A stretch of 64,000 nucleotides of DNA from Alcanivorax sp. DG881 (GCF_000155615.1 NZ_DS989915.1:2681662-2745661), one strand, 5' to 3'; positions 15,613-27,400 are shown, counted from the stretch's first letter. Numbers and translations are program-made. Notes: a model not told the origin generated them from the letters alone.

Positions 15613-16335
15613 ATGAAGAAATTGGGAATCGTGCTGGCAGGAACTGTCTTGCTGGCAGCGTGTGGTCAGGAAAACGCAGAAGTGAAAACGGACGACCAGA
15701 AAGCGTCCTACGCTTTGGGTTTCCGCAGTGCCGAACAGATGCGCAGCCTGGAAAACCTGGACCTGGATGCCATGGTTGCAGGCCTGCGTGATGGCTTCGA
15801 CGAGAAGGGCGAATCCCGCCTGGGTGATGAAGATCTGGATCAGCTGATTCGTGATTTTCAGGGTCGCATGATGGCTGCTCAGCAGAAGAAGGTTGAGGAA
15901 GAAGCCGGCAAGAACCTGGAAGCCAGCGAAAAATTCCTGGCGGACAATGCTGAACGTGACGGCGTGACCGTTACCGACAGCGGCATGCAGTACGAAGTGC
16001 TGGCCTCCGGTGAAGAAGGGGCGGCGTCTCCGACCCTGAACGACACCGTGGAAGTGCACTACCACGGCACCCTGCCCGACGGCACTGTGTTCGACAGCTC
16101 TGTAGAGCGTGAGCAGCCTGCTACCTTCGGCCTGCAGCAGATCATTCCGGGCTGGCAGGAAGCGCTGCCGATGATGAAGGAAGGCGACAAGTGGAAAATC
16201 GTTCTGCCGCCGTCACTGGCCTACGGTGAGCAAGGCGCGGGTGGCGACATCGGCCCGAACCAGGTGCTGATTTTTGAAATTGAGCTGCTGGATGTGAAAG
16301 GCAGTGGTGATGAGGCAAGCGCCGACGAGGAATAA
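15613..16335 (+). CDS. FKBP-type peptidyl-prolyl isomerase, lipoprotein
   Basis: The 240-residue protein has a lipobox (LLAAC, Cys17), an N-terminal helical dimerisation domain of the Mip/FkpA type (about residues 28-125, with S-Y-A-L-G-F) and a C-terminal FKBP domain (about 145-228) containing V-H-Y-H-G-T-L-P-D-G-T-V-F-D-S-S and P-S-L-A-Y-G-E-Q-G-A-G. It would catalyse proline isomerisation and chaperone folding in the periplasm while anchored to a membrane. GGAGG sits seven bases before the ATG at 15613. A strong terminator follows. Confidence 0.92.
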   Translation: MKKLGIVLAGTVLLAACGQENAEVKTDDQKASYALGFRSAEQMRSLENLDLDAMVAGLRDGFDEKGESRLGDEDLDQLIRDFQGRMMAAQQKKVEEEAGKNLEASEKFLADNAERDGVTVTDSGMQYEVLASGEEGAASPTLNDTVEVHYHGTLPDGTVFDSSVEREQPATFGLQQIIPGWQEALPMMKEGDKWKIVLPPSLAYGEQGAGGDIGPNQVLIFEIELLDVKGSGDEASADEE

Positions 16336-16358
16336 ATCCCGTCGTCTTATGCTTCAAC

Positions 16359-16386
16359 AAAAAGGGCGCCTTCGGGCGCCCTTTTT
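16359..16386 (+). terminator. Rho-independent terminator after FKBP gene
   Basis: GGGCGCC-TTCG-GGCGCCC is flanked by A5 and T5, a compact UUCG-loop terminator 24 bp after the stop codon. It can work in both directions. Confidence 0.93.
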
Positions 16387-16433
16387 GGTTTGTGAGCATT
16401 TCTGCAAGGCCGCAGCGGAGCAACGACCCAGAT

Positions 16434-16514
16434 GCGAGTTGTGAGAAGTGAGTTTCGAAAACCAAAACCCCACTCACGGATTTTGCCTTTCGAAACTCGC
16501 TCCTCGTGACTCGC
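16434..16514 (+). repeat. Heptad-repeat element (GTGAGTT/TCGAAAA words)
   Basis: The left arm GCGAGTT, GTGAGAA, GTGAGTT, TCGAAAA (16434-16461) and the right arm CCTTTCG, AAACTCG, CTCCTCG, TGACTCG (about 16487-16514) are in 7-bp phase and inverted. It is the same family as 4421-4526 and 43731-43817. Confidence 0.8.
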
Positions 16515-16527
16515 TTTTCTGCCAAGC

Positions 16528-16573
16528 CGGTTCGCGCCTCATACTCGCAGAGCACAGAGAGCGGCGCTCCTAC
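16528..16573 (-). repeat. REP-like palindrome
   Basis: On the minus strand GTAGGAGCGCC begins the unit and GGCGCGAACC ends it. This is the REP head and tail with an extended imperfect loop. It lies beyond the heptad element, in the gap between the FKBP and rsd genes. Confidence 0.5.
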
Positions 16574-16623
16574 GTTTAACCTTGAAGCGCGGAGCACGGC
16601 GGCTGCTGTTGCACGCCATGCAT

Positions 16624-16658
16624 TGCTTCGTGTTGCAGCTTGTAGCTTGCCGCTGCCT
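16624..16658 (-). repeat. Heptad run abutting the rsd stop codon
   Basis: On the plus strand TGCTTCG, TGTTGCA, GCTTGTA, GCTTGCC and GCTGCCT form five 7-bp words ending exactly where the rsd stop codon begins (16659). A degenerate partner arm may lie near 16583-16618 but is not clear. Confidence 0.6.
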
Positions 16659-17159
16659 TTAGTGCGTCGCCTGCTGCCGCGGCGGTTCTTGTTGATGAAT
16701 GCTGAGAATCAGCTGGTCTTCCAGGGCAAAGCGCTCTTCCAGGGTTTCCATCAGTGCACTGATGCGCTGGGGTAGCACCTTGCGCTGGGCCAGGCACTGG
16801 TTGGGGTGTTCGAAGTCTTCATTGAAGGCCAGTGCGGCATCGGTGGAGCTGTCCAGCTTCTGCATAATCTGCCGGGTCAGTGCCGGGTTCTCCCGGTGGA
16901 AGTGGCGGGCTTCGTTAACCAGTTCCCGATATACCTCGAAATAGCCGGCACTGATGTAGTCCATCAGCAGCTGACAGAATCGCTGTACCTGCCGGTGCAT
17001 GGGTTGCGGGTTGTCGTACGGTTGGGGGGTAGAAAGGCCTTTCAGGCCCTGCATGGTGCACAGCAGCACAATCAGCTGTTGGCGTTCATCCAGCCAGGCC
17101 TGAACCAGTGCTTCGATACGTTGCCATTGAGCCAGTGCTGCAGATGTGGAACTCGCCAT
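16659..17159 (-). CDS. rsd: Anti-sigma-70 regulator Rsd/AlgQ
   Basis: The 166-residue helical protein matches the Rsd/AlgQ family: an N-terminal W-x-x-I-E-A-L-V-x-A-W-L-D-E-R-Q-x-L-I-V-L-L-C segment, a central Q-R-F-C-Q-L-L-M-D-Y-I-S-A-G-Y-F-E-V-Y and L-D-S-S-T-D-A-A-L-A-F-N-E-D. Rsd binds domain 4 of the housekeeping sigma factor and favours alternative sigma factors in stationary phase; the Pseudomonas orthologue AlgQ also affects alginate and siderophore genes. AAGGAGG lies upstream of the ATG. Proximity to dsbB is reminiscent of the algQ-dsbH neighbourhood in Pseudomonas, but here lrgAB lies between. Confidence 0.88.
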   Translation of the reverse strand: MASSTSAALAQWQRIEALVQAWLDERQQLIVLLCTMQGLKGLSTPQPYDNPQPMHRQVQRFCQLLMDYISAGYFEVYRELVNEARHFHRENPALTRQIMQKLDSSTDAALAFNEDFEHPNQCLAQRKVLPQRISALMETLEERFALEDQLILSIHQQEPPRQQATH

Positions 17160-17438
17160 TGTGTTCCCTCCTTAGTGAATGGCTGAGACTGCCTTGGGCC
17201 GGGGGTACGAACGGTGCCGTACAAGCGGACGTCTGATTCTTCAGCAGGGCTATCGAGACTAGGATGGAGCGTGGCGAGGGCGCAATGGGCAGAAAGTGAC
17301 CTTTTTGCGGAGTGGGCAGAAACAGTGGAAAAAACAGCGTGGCGTCAGCCACTTGCTGATAAAGACGGATTTTTCATAAGGCAGGGGCTTTTAGTGCTTT
17401 GTAACGGCAGGCGTGAAGCGTGCAGCCTGTTGCGGCTC
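17160..17438. other. Intergenic gap between rsd and lrgB
   Basis: This 279-bp stretch holds no credible gene. It should contain the rsd promoter (AT-rich patches near 17320-17410). Its last 28 bp are a heptad run: GCGTGAA, GCGTGCA, GCCTGTT, GCGGCTC (17411-17438), which ends exactly at the lrgB stop codon. Confidence 0.55.
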
Positions 17439-18176
17439 TTACAGATATTGCGCCACCCAGGGCCACAGCCAGGGCAGTGCTATGGCGGTGACCAGTCCAC
17501 ACAGACCCAGCGCCAGGCCCGCAAAGGCGCCGGCTTTCTCGCCGTATTCGAAGGCTCTGGCGGTACCGATGGCATGGGCCACCAGCCCCAGTGCAAAGCC
17601 TTTTACCCGGTGGTCGGTGACTTTAAGCAGCCGGAAAATGGGGCCGGCGGAAAGCGCGCCGACAATGCCGGTGATGGCCACGGCGCCGGCCGCCAGCGAC
17701 ACGTAGCCGCCGGTGGATTTCACCACTTCCACGGCAATTGGCGTGGTGATGGATTTGGGCGCCAGGGAGCCTACGACTTCCGCGGGCGCACCCAGCCACC
17801 AGGCCAGTCCCACCGCGATGGCGGCTGAGATGAAGGCGCCGAGAATGGTGGCGATCACAATGGGGGTAAGCACGCTGCGCACGGTGTGCAGTTGCCGATA
17901 TAACGGCCAGGCCAGGGCAACCGTGGCCGGGCCCAGCAAAAAGGCAATGATCTGTGTCTGGTCGCGGTATTCCTCGTAGTCCACATTCACCAGCGGCAAC
18001 ACGATGATCACCGGAATGGAGGCCACCAGAAACGGGTGGAAAATGGGCAGGCTGTTGCTGCGGCCGTAGATCCAGAGAGCGAAACGGTAGCTGGCCAGTG
18101 TCAGCAGCACGCCAAACAGGGGCGTGTGCACCAGCCCGGCAAGGTTGTCCAGGTTAGCCGGCATGGTCGTCTCCAC
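17439..18176 (-). CDS. lrgB: LrgB-family membrane protein
   Basis: A 245-residue polytopic protein with about seven or eight hydrophobic helices and the conserved LrgB blocks: F-H-P-F-L-V-A-S, F-L-L-G-P-A-T-V-A-L-A-x-P-L-Y, L-A-P-K-S-I-T-T-P-I-A and G-L-V-A-H-A-I-G-T-A-R-A-F. LrgA/LrgB-type pairs modulate murein hydrolase export or, in some bacteria, pyruvate or glycolate movement. Its start lies 23 bp inside the lrgA gene, so the two are translationally coupled. Confidence 0.88.
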   Translation of the reverse strand: METTMPANLDNLAGLVHTPLFGVLLTLASYRFALWIYGRSNSLPIFHPFLVASIPVIIVLPLVNVDYEEYRDQTQIIAFLLGPATVALAWPLYRQLHTVRSVLTPIVIATILGAFISAAIAVGLAWWLGAPAEVVGSLAPKSITTPIAVEVVKSTGGYVSLAAGAVAITGIVGALSAGPIFRLLKVTDHRVKGFALGLVAHAIGTARAFEYGEKAGAFAGLALGLCGLVTAIALPWLWPWVAQYL

Positions 18177-18537
18177 GGTGGCTTCCGGTGGCTTCCTGGT
18201 GTTTGCCGCCCAGCAGCTTTTTCAGCATCAGGGTGACCACGATCATGCTGAGCAGGGTGCCCAGCACCACCGCCACGCCCAGTGCCAGGGCGTACTCTTC
18301 GTAACGGTGCCATTGCAGCACAATGCCGACCCCGAGGGGGAAAATCAGCAGGCTGATGTGCTTGATCAGGGCGCCGGCGGCCGGGGCCACCCGCTGTGTG
18401 AACGGGGCTTCCAGCAATAGTGCCAGCAGCAACAGCACCATGCCGACCACGGAGGCGGGCAGAGGGATGCCGGTGAGGCGAATAATCACTTCACCGAAAA
18501 ACTGGAACAGTAGCAGGATCAGCAGACCATCGATCAT
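18154..18537 (-). CDS. lrgA: LrgA/CidA-family holin-like protein
   Basis: The 127-residue protein has four hydrophobic helices and the CidA/LrgA motifs G-E-x-I-x-R-L-T-G-I-P-L-P-A-S-V-V-G-M and L-I-x-H-I-S-L-L-I-F-P-L-G-V-G. It is a small inner-membrane partner of LrgB. The gene starts 7 bp after the dsbB stop codon and overlaps lrgB, so dsbB-lrgA-lrgB form one transcript. The C-terminal tail is charged and His/Lys-rich (GGKHQEATGSHRGDDHAG). Confidence 0.88.
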   Translation of the reverse strand: MIDGLLILLLFQFFGEVIIRLTGIPLPASVVGMVLLLLALLLEAPFTQRVAPAAGALIKHISLLIFPLGVGIVLQWHRYEEYALALGVAVVLGTLLSMIVVTLMLKKLLGGKHQEATGSHRGDDHAG

Positions 18538-18544
18538 GGCGGGC

Positions 18545-19048
18545 TCAGCGGGGCAACGGGCGGAACATCTGAATCAGGGCGACGATCAGCAGGCCGGCAA
18601 ACACCACCATGGACCAGGCGGGCAGGCTCAGGCCGAGAAAGGACCAGTCCATTTCGGCGCACTCGCCGGAACCGGCCAGCACTTGCTGGAGCACATTCTG
18701 CAGGGGAAATACGTCGAGCATGTAGTCCAGCCCGGGGCCGCAGGCGGGCACCTGATCCGCCGGCAGGTTCTGCAGCCAGATGTGGCGCGCGGCCACGGCG
18801 CCGCCACCGAGGGCAGCCAGGGCGGTCAGCGCGCCGTAGAGGCGCACGCCCACGCCTTTCGGGCCGTGCAGGCTGGCGATCAGCAGGATCACGGCTGCGG
18901 CGATCACGCCCACGCGCTGGAAAATACACAGCGGGCAGGGTTCCAGTCCATCCACGTGTTGCAGGTAAAGGGCGCCGGCCATGGCGGCCAGACAGGCAAG
19001 AAACGCGAGGATGTTCAGCGGGCGTGGAGCAGGAATGAAGGACGGCAT
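18545..19048 (-). CDS. dsbB: Disulfide bond formation protein B
   Basis: The 167-residue inner-membrane protein has four helices and both periplasmic cysteine pairs of DsbB: C38-P-L-C41 in the first loop, and a second pair around CGPGLDYML and GSGEC. DsbB reoxidises DsbA and passes electrons to quinone. The start at 19048 is preferred over an in-frame extension to 19291, because [16 protein letters not shown] places the first helix properly. It is the first gene of the dsbB-lrgA-lrgB operon; coupling to lrgAB is unusual. Confidence 0.93.
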   Translation of the reverse strand: MPSFIPAPRPLNILAFLACLAAMAGALYLQHVDGLEPCPLCIFQRVGVIAAAVILLIASLHGPKGVGVRLYGALTALAALGGGAVAARHIWLQNLPADQVPACGPGLDYMLDVFPLQNVLQQVLAGSGECAEMDWSFLGLSLPAWSMVVFAGLLIVALIQMFRPLPR

Positions 19049-19158
19049 GGGGCGGCTCTTTTCGTCGGGGACCGGCGAAGGGTAGGCAAAAGCGCCGGTG
19101 GCGGCAAGGGGGAAAGAGGGCGGATGCTTAACGTACGGTGTCGGGTGTGGAAAGCACA

Positions 19159-19190
19159 GGAAGCGGTGCTGACAGCACTGCTCCCACCAG
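19159..19190 (-). repeat. REP-like palindrome upstream of dsbB
   Basis: On the minus strand GTGGGAGCAGTGCTGTCAGC followed by ACCG gives the GTGGGAG head and a CAGTGCTG/CAGCACCG hairpin. It lies between dsbB and the RMF-like gene. A second, poorer copy may follow near 19192-19222. Confidence 0.5.
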
Positions 19191-19224
19191 GCAGGAGAGA
19201 GGCCGCTCCTTGTGCGGATCCGCG

Positions 19225-19416
19225 TCAGGCCTGTTTGGCGTTTTTCTGCTGCAGGTTGCGGTCGTGCCAGGCGTCGATGCCGGCTTGCCAACCGTCAAAC
19301 CACCATTGCGTCAGCGGGGCATCCGTATAGGGGCAGCGGTTGCTATCGCCGCCGGACATCCCCCACATGCAGCCCTGATTGTACGCTTTTTCGCACTGCT
19401 CCCGGTCTGGAGACAT
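19225..19416 (-). CDS. RMF-like small protein
   Basis: The 63-residue protein resembles ribosome modulation factor: [16 protein letters not shown] followed by C-P-Y-T-D and W-W-F-D-G-W-Q-A-G, aligning with the R-A-Y-x-x-G-Y-x-x-G-x-x-G, C-P-(Y/F) and W-x-x-G-W-R-E blocks of Rmf. It has three cysteines and is less basic than true Rmf, so it may be a divergent paralogue. The related CrpP-type small proteins share the C-P-Y...W...G-W pattern. ATG 19416 is chosen because AAGGAG lies seven bases upstream. It stands alone. Confidence 0.7.
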   Translation of the reverse strand: MSPDREQCEKAYNQGCMWGMSGGDSNRCPYTDAPLTQWWFDGWQAGIDAWHDRNLQQKNAKQA

Positions 19417-19434
19417 GCCCTTGCTCCTTGTCAC

Positions 19435-19670
19435 GTTCCATTGAGAGTAGCACTACGGTGCTATTTGCATAGCGTGCGAGTCCGCATTTTTGTTGTGCAA
19501 ATGCAGCAAGCGCGATCCGTGTGCAGTGTTAGCGGTGGGCTATGCAACGGAATGTGTCGCAGTGCAACGTGACGTTGAGGCGGGCGGTGCATGTCAGGGG
19601 CAGCATTGGGGAGTGAAGGGGTCGGCAGCGGTTCCCGCGGGGGAGGGAGCCGCTGCCGGCTGTTTGCCGG
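19435..19670. other. Intergenic gap downstream of gshA
   Basis: No gene is seen in this 236-bp stretch. It holds the RMF-like promoter region and the gshA hairpin at 19624-19657. Confidence 0.4.
19624..19657 (-). terminator. Probable gshA terminator hairpin
   Basis: GGCAGCGG and CCGCTGCC form a stem that extends to 12 of 13 pairs, 14 bp after the gshA stop codon. There is no T-run on the minus strand, so it may only protect the 3' end or act with Rho. Confidence 0.45.
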
Positions 19671-21233
19671 TCAGTCGCGGAAGTAATCGGCCAGGTAATC
19701 CTCGAAGGATTGCTGATCGGCCGCTTCGCCGGCGGCCTGTTCGGCCAGGCTGTCTGCCGCCAGTGCTTCCAGGCGCTGGTTGGTGTCGTCGCAGCGCTGG
19801 CGGGACAGGAAGTGGTCGCGGTGGGCCAGGGCCTGATCCATGGCGAACTGGAAGAAGCCCTGATTGCGACTTTCCAGTGTTGCCAGAATCCGCGCGGACG
19901 GGGTGGTGTCCGGGTTATCCACTTTTTCCTGCTGGTGCGCCAGTGCCTCGGCATAGTTGGTGCCGCCATGGGCGCGGTCAAACAGTTCGGCAATGGGCTG
20001 CATCTGTTCCAGCTTTTCCGTGGCCCAGTCTTTCAGGCTCACCGACTTGCCCCAGTTGCAGAGCTGGGTGGCGGTGTTGCGGCCGTCGTAGACCACCTTG
20101 CGCAGGTTTTCCTTGCTGGCATGCAGGTCGCATTTTTCCAGTTGCGGCGATTCACGCAGCAGGCAATAGGTGGCGAACAGGTCCAGGAAACGGATTTCCT
20201 GCTGGTTGATGCCCACCGGCTCGAACGGGTTGAGGTCCAGCGCGCGGATTTCGATGTATTCCACGCCACGTTCCTGCAATGCCGTGGTGGGGCGCTCGCC
20301 CGGGTTGATGGTGCGCTTGGGCCGAATGGACGAGTAGTACTCGTTCTCGATCTGCAGAATATTGGTGTTGAGCTGGCGGTAGTCGTCTCCCACCTTGACG
20401 CCGATTTTCTCGTAGGCCGGTTCCGGCGTCTTGATGGCATGGGTGAGGGTGCTGACGTACTCATCCAGATTGTTGTAGCTGATCGCCAGGGAAGACTGGG
20501 CATTGTTCTGGTAGCCCAGATCGCTCATGCGCAGGCTGGTGGCCTGGGGGCGATACAGGGAGTGGTCAAAACGCTCCAGCAAATCGTGCTCGCGGCCGGC
20601 CAGGAAAGAGGCACACAGTGCCGGGGAGGCGCCGAACAGGTACACCAGCAACCAGGAGTAGCGCTGGAAATTGCGAGTCAGGTCGAAGTAGCGACGGGAA
20701 ATGTAATCCTGCAGCGGCGCGCTGTCGCCTTCCAGTTGCTGATTGAGTTTCCAGAATTCTTCCGGGTAGGAAAAGTTGTAATGAATCCCGGCGATGGTTT
20801 GCATCTTGCGGCCGTAACGATGGCCAAGCCCTTCCCGGTAGACGGTTTTCATGCGGCCCACATTGGCGCTGCCGTATTGCGCCACGGGTACATCACTGTC
20901 CTTGCCGATCATGCAGGGCATGGAATTGACCCACAGCACTTCATCACCGATGTGGCTGTACACGTAGCGGTGGAGCTGTTCGAGAAACTCGATGGGCTTG
21001 TGCAGCTCGGTGCTGGGTGGGGTAATGAATTCCAGCAGCGCTTCGGAATAATCCGTGGTGATGTAGGGGTGCGTCAGTGCGGAGCCCAGCGCCTTGGGAT
21101 GCGGGGTTTGCGCAAGGGTGCCATTGGTGGTGATGCGCAGGCTTTCTTTCTCGATGCCGCGACGGATACCAGCCAGGGTGGCGGCGGCATCTGAATCCAG
21201 CAGGGCATGAATTCTCTGTTCAAGATGCTTCAT
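19671..21233 (-). CDS. gshA: Glutamate-cysteine ligase
   Basis: The 520-residue enzyme belongs to the proteobacterial type I GshA family and joins glutamate and cysteine in the first step of glutathione synthesis. Recognisable blocks are I-R-R-G-I-E-K-E-S-L-R, I-T-T-D-Y-S-E-A-L-L-E-F-I-T, H-Y-N-F-S-Y-P and Y-I-E-I-R-A-L-D-L-N-P-F. Length agrees with E. coli GshA (518 aa). Start at 21233 (MKHLEQRIHALLD) is chosen because the in-frame extension to 21299 has no family similarity. gshB is not adjacent. Confidence 0.95.
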   Translation of the reverse strand: MKHLEQRIHALLDSDAAATLAGIRRGIEKESLRITTNGTLAQTPHPKALGSALTHPYITTDYSEALLEFITPPSTELHKPIEFLEQLHRYVYSHIGDEVLWVNSMPCMIGKDSDVPVAQYGSANVGRMKTVYREGLGHRYGRKMQTIAGIHYNFSYPEEFWKLNQQLEGDSAPLQDYISRRYFDLTRNFQRYSWLLVYLFGASPALCASFLAGREHDLLERFDHSLYRPQATSLRMSDLGYQNNAQSSLAISYNNLDEYVSTLTHAIKTPEPAYEKIGVKVGDDYRQLNTNILQIENEYYSSIRPKRTINPGERPTTALQERGVEYIEIRALDLNPFEPVGINQQEIRFLDLFATYCLLRESPQLEKCDLHASKENLRKVVYDGRNTATQLCNWGKSVSLKDWATEKLEQMQPIAELFDRAHGGTNYAEALAHQQEKVDNPDTTPSARILATLESRNQGFFQFAMDQALAHRDHFLSRQRCDDTNQRLEALAADSLAEQAAGEAADQQSFEDYLADYFRD

Positions 21234-21337
21234 GGTTGGGGCCTGTCGTGCGGCCGCCCGGGTGTGGGGCTGGCCGCGGGTGTGACGGAATTCCGACAAT
21301 CATGGGGCAATAGAATGACGCTGAGAAGTCACTCCGC

Positions 21338-23713
<2,376 letters not shown>

Positions 23714-23770
23714 GAGATGTCCTGACGGCGTGCGGCCTGCGAGCGTATTGCCGGCAAGCGTTCTTCAAAT

Positions 23771-23809
23771 ACAAAACGACCGGAATCATAGGGAATGAAT
23801 CCGGTCGTT
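23771..23809 (-). terminator. Terminator of the PilH-like regulator gene
   Basis: AACGACCGGA and TCCGGTCGTT form a perfect 10-bp stem (23775-23784 with 23800-23809). On the minus strand it is followed by TTTTGTATTTG, a fair U-tract. It ends the transcript of the response regulator before tex. Confidence 0.75.
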
Positions 23810-23895
23810 GATAGATTGACTTGTAAAAGCGGCTGTGGCTGTGGCGCAGGTCATGGACGTTCGGTTACCGCGCACGACAGGCCGCGGACGACGAC

Positions 23896-24258
23896 TCAGC
23901 CCAGCGCTTCATTGATCTTGGCGACCAGTTCCGATTCCACCGGCGGTTTCACCACATAGCCGAATGCGCCCTGGCGTTCGCCCCAGACCTTGTCGGTTTC
24001 CTGGTCCTTGGTGGTGACCAGAATCACCGGAATGCTTTCTGTGGCAGGGTCGCGGGTGATCTTGCGAGTGGCCTGGAAGCCATTCAGTTCCGGCATCACC
24101 ACATCCATCAGGATCAGGTCGGGCTGTTCCTGACGGGCTTTTTCTATCCCTTCCATGCCGTTGGTGGCGGTGACGACATCATGGCCCTGACCCTGGACAA
24201 TCTTAACCAGATTGGTCAGCTGGGTCGGGGAATCGTCCACCACAAGAATTTTGGCCAT
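23896..24258 (-). CDS. PilH-like single-domain response regulator
   Basis: A 120-residue receiver domain with the acidic pair D8-D9, phosphoacceptor D52 (LILMDVVMP), T/S at residue 82 (VTTKDQ) and K103 (VVKPP). There is no output domain. Sequence features such as DDSPTQL and KVWGERQGAFGYVVKPP match twitching-motility regulators of the PilH/PilG group. No pil-chp genes are nearby, so the cognate kinase is unknown. GAGGAG precedes the ATG. Confidence 0.85.
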   Translation of the reverse strand: MAKILVVDDSPTQLTNLVKIVQGQGHDVVTATNGMEGIEKARQEQPDLILMDVVMPELNGFQATRKITRDPATESIPVILVTTKDQETDKVWGERQGAFGYVVKPPVESELVAKINEALG

Positions 24259-24345
24259 GTTGCTCTCCTCAAGCCGCTATTGATCCCAGACGGCTGTATT
24301 TTTATATGTGTCTCGATCCAATCGCGAATCATACCAGCGACGGCT

Positions 24346-24400
24346 TAAAAGGTAAGCTGTCGAATTGTGGCACATGGGTGCCGCAATGGGGCAGCTTACC
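24346..24400 (-). terminator. Terminator of the RND efflux operon
   Basis: A long two-part stem, GGTAAGCTG/CAGCTTACC outside and ATTGTGGCAC/GTGCCGCAAT inside, overlaps the RND stop codon at 24396-24398. On the minus strand it is followed by TTTTAAG. It is an unusually tall hairpin for an intrinsic terminator. Confidence 0.7.
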
Positions 24401-27400
24401 GGGTAAACGTGTGGGCGCTGCGCCGCCCCCAGAGCAGAATGGGCAACACAATCAGGGCGGTGACCAGCGTCCAGCGGGCCAGTGCCCAGAAACTGTTGGC
24501 CAGCAGGTCGCCGTGATGCCCGGCCAGCGGTGCCAGCGCGGCAATGACAAGGCTGCCGATCCCGGTCAGCAGCAGCCAGCGCGGTGCCAAGGCCAGTGCC
24601 TGCTGCCGGCGGCGGAACAGGCACCACAGAAAGGCCAGCCCCAGCCCCAGCATCAACAGCCAGAGTAGCCCGGCGGGGGCGAGCAGCAGCAGGCTGGCGT
24701 CTTCACTGGCGGCTGCCTTGAGCAGGGGCAGGTTGCCTAACACGTTTAGTAGCAGGAAGGGGCCGAGCAGCATGGCCCACCACAGATTGCCGCCCAGGCC
24801 CTGAGGGCCGGGTTGCTGGCGGTGGTGGACGGGATCAAAGCGCCAGACGCGCTGCAGCAGTGTGCCCCAGTTGTGCGGCGCCAGGTTGCGGCCGAGTCCA
24901 TGGAAGCGGTCGCGCTGTTCCTCGATCAGCATCAGCATGGCGGGCACTACCAGCAGGATCAGCCCGGTGCCGAACAGCAGGCCGAACACCAGGCTCACGG
25001 CCATGGGCTTGAGGAACTGGGCCTGCAGTGAGCTTTCGAACAGGATCGGCGTGAGGCCGGCTACCGTGGTGATCGAGGTCAGCAGCACGGCACGCAGGCG
25101 GCGCACACAGGCTTCGGTGATTGCCTGGAAGCGTTCCATGCCTTCGGCGACCAGCTGTTGATAGAAACTCACCAACACGATGGAGTCGTTGACGATAATC
25201 CCGGACAGGCCGAACAGGCCCATGGCCGAGAACATGGAGAACTTGATGCCGAACGGGGCCGTGAAGATATGCCCGATCACTGCGCCGGTGAGGCCGAAGA
25301 ATATCGCCACCATGATCGCTATTGGCCAGGAGTAGGAGCTGAATACCCAGGCCAGCACGATATAGATAATCGCCAGCCCGAGCAGGGCGCCGGTGGCCAG
25401 ATCCCGCAGGTTTTCCGCCTGTTCCTGGAGTTTGCCCTCGTAGCCCACGCCGATGCCGTAGCGGCTTTTCAGTTCCGGCAGGATGCCTTCGTTAAGGGTG
25501 GCGATGATCTCGTTGGCGTTGCCCTGTTCGGGATCCAGGTCGGCGTACACGGTGGCGGCCAATTCGCCGTCGACCCGGCGCAGCAGGTCCACGCCCTTGC
25601 GGGCGTCAAACGTGACCACGTCGCGTAGCGGAATGGCTTCGCCCTGATTGGTGATGATGGGCAGGCGCTCGAGGGCGCTGAAGCGGCGGCGCTCGCTGTC
25701 TGGCAGCATCACCCGCACTTCCACTTCTTCGTCTTCCTCGTTGTAGAGCTGCGCCAGACTGCCGTCGAAGGCGCCCCGTAGCTGGCTGGCCACTTCGCTG
25801 AGGGTCAACCCCAGGGCGCGACCCTGAGCGGTGAGCTCGAATGTGAGCTGTTCCTTGCCGTAAGGAAGATCATCGTCCACGTTGCTGACGCCGGTGAACT
25901 GCTCAAGACGTTCCTGCAACGCCAGTGAGGCGGCTTTCAGGGTAGCGGCGTCACTGCCGGTGAGTTTCACCTCGATGGGTTTGCCCGGGGGGCCGGCTTC
26001 GGCCTGGGAAATGGTGAGTTGATCCAGCCCCGCGGGCATGGCCAGTCGTTCGCGCCAGGCATCAATCAGTTCGTCGTTGGAGATGTCCCGGTCCGAGCCG
26101 GTGTAGACCTCGACCACCAGGGTGCCGTATTCATCACCGAACTTGTCCTGGCGGCCGCCGATGTTGGGGAAGCCGGCGGCGGCGCCGTGATGGCTGATAA
26201 TGGTATGGACCAGATGCCCGCCCAGTTCCTCGTTGGTCTCTTCCAGAGTGCGTTCCAGCTCGGCGAGGAAGTCGTCCACCTGTTGCTTGTCGGTTCCGGA
26301 GGAGAATTCCGCCACGGCGCGCAGTTGGTCACCATCTACCGGCGGGAAGAAGGTGAACTTGAGCCAGCCGGTGGACACCAGCGACAGGGCGATAACGAAG
26401 GCGCAGACGGCGGAGACACTCACCAGCTTGCGGTGGCTAATGGACCATTCCACCAAAGGCCGGAAGCGCTCATCCCGGAAGCGGTTGAAGCCGATGTCGA
26501 TGCGTTCGCGCAGGCCGCTGGCCTTGACCTCGATGCCGCGGAAGCTGTGGTGCAGATGGCCGGGCATCACCAGGAAGCATTCCAGCAGTGAGGCGAGAAT
26601 CACGCAGATCATCACGAAGGGGATATCGAAAGATATTTTGCCCATGGCGCCGCCCATCATTCCCAGTGGCAGGAAGGCGGCGATGGTGGTGGTGGATGAT
26701 GCCACCACCGGCCAGAACATGCGCCGGGCCCCGCCCAGGGCTGCACGCTGGGCGGATTCGCCCTGTTGCAGGTGGGTGAGGGTGTCTTCGCCCACGACGA
26801 TGGCGTCGTCCACGATCAGCCCCAGGGCCAGAATCAGGCCGAACAGGCTGATCATGTTGATGGTGCCGCCAAACGCCCAGAGGATGCCGAGGGTGGCCAT
26901 GAAGGACACCGGAATCCCCACGGTGACCCACCAGGCGACTCGCGCATTGAGGAAAAAATAGAGGGTCAGGATCACCAGCACCAGGCCGGAAATGCCATTC
27001 CAGAGCAGGGTGGAAATACGCTCTTGTACGTGCTTCCAGGCCTCGAAATAGAACGTCATTTTGACGCCATTGGGCAGCGAATGTGCGTATTCGCCTCCCC
27101 AGGTACGAACCTTTTCGGCCAGGTCGAGCATGTCGTCATCTTCGCCGCGCATCACCTGTAGTTCGATGGCGGGTTTGCCTTCGAAGGTGAGCGTGGCCTG
27201 GTCATCCCGTGCCCGCCGTTCGATGATGGCCACATCGCCCAGGCTTAGCTGCTGGCCGTCGGCGGTGGTAATCAGGGGGAGCTCGGCAAAGGCCTTTTCG
27301 TCACGGCGCTGGCCCAGCGCCCGCAGTTGCTTGGCGGCGTCGTCGCGCCCCACGGTGCCGGCGGGGGTGTCCTGGCTGAAGCTGCGTACCTTGTCGCCGA

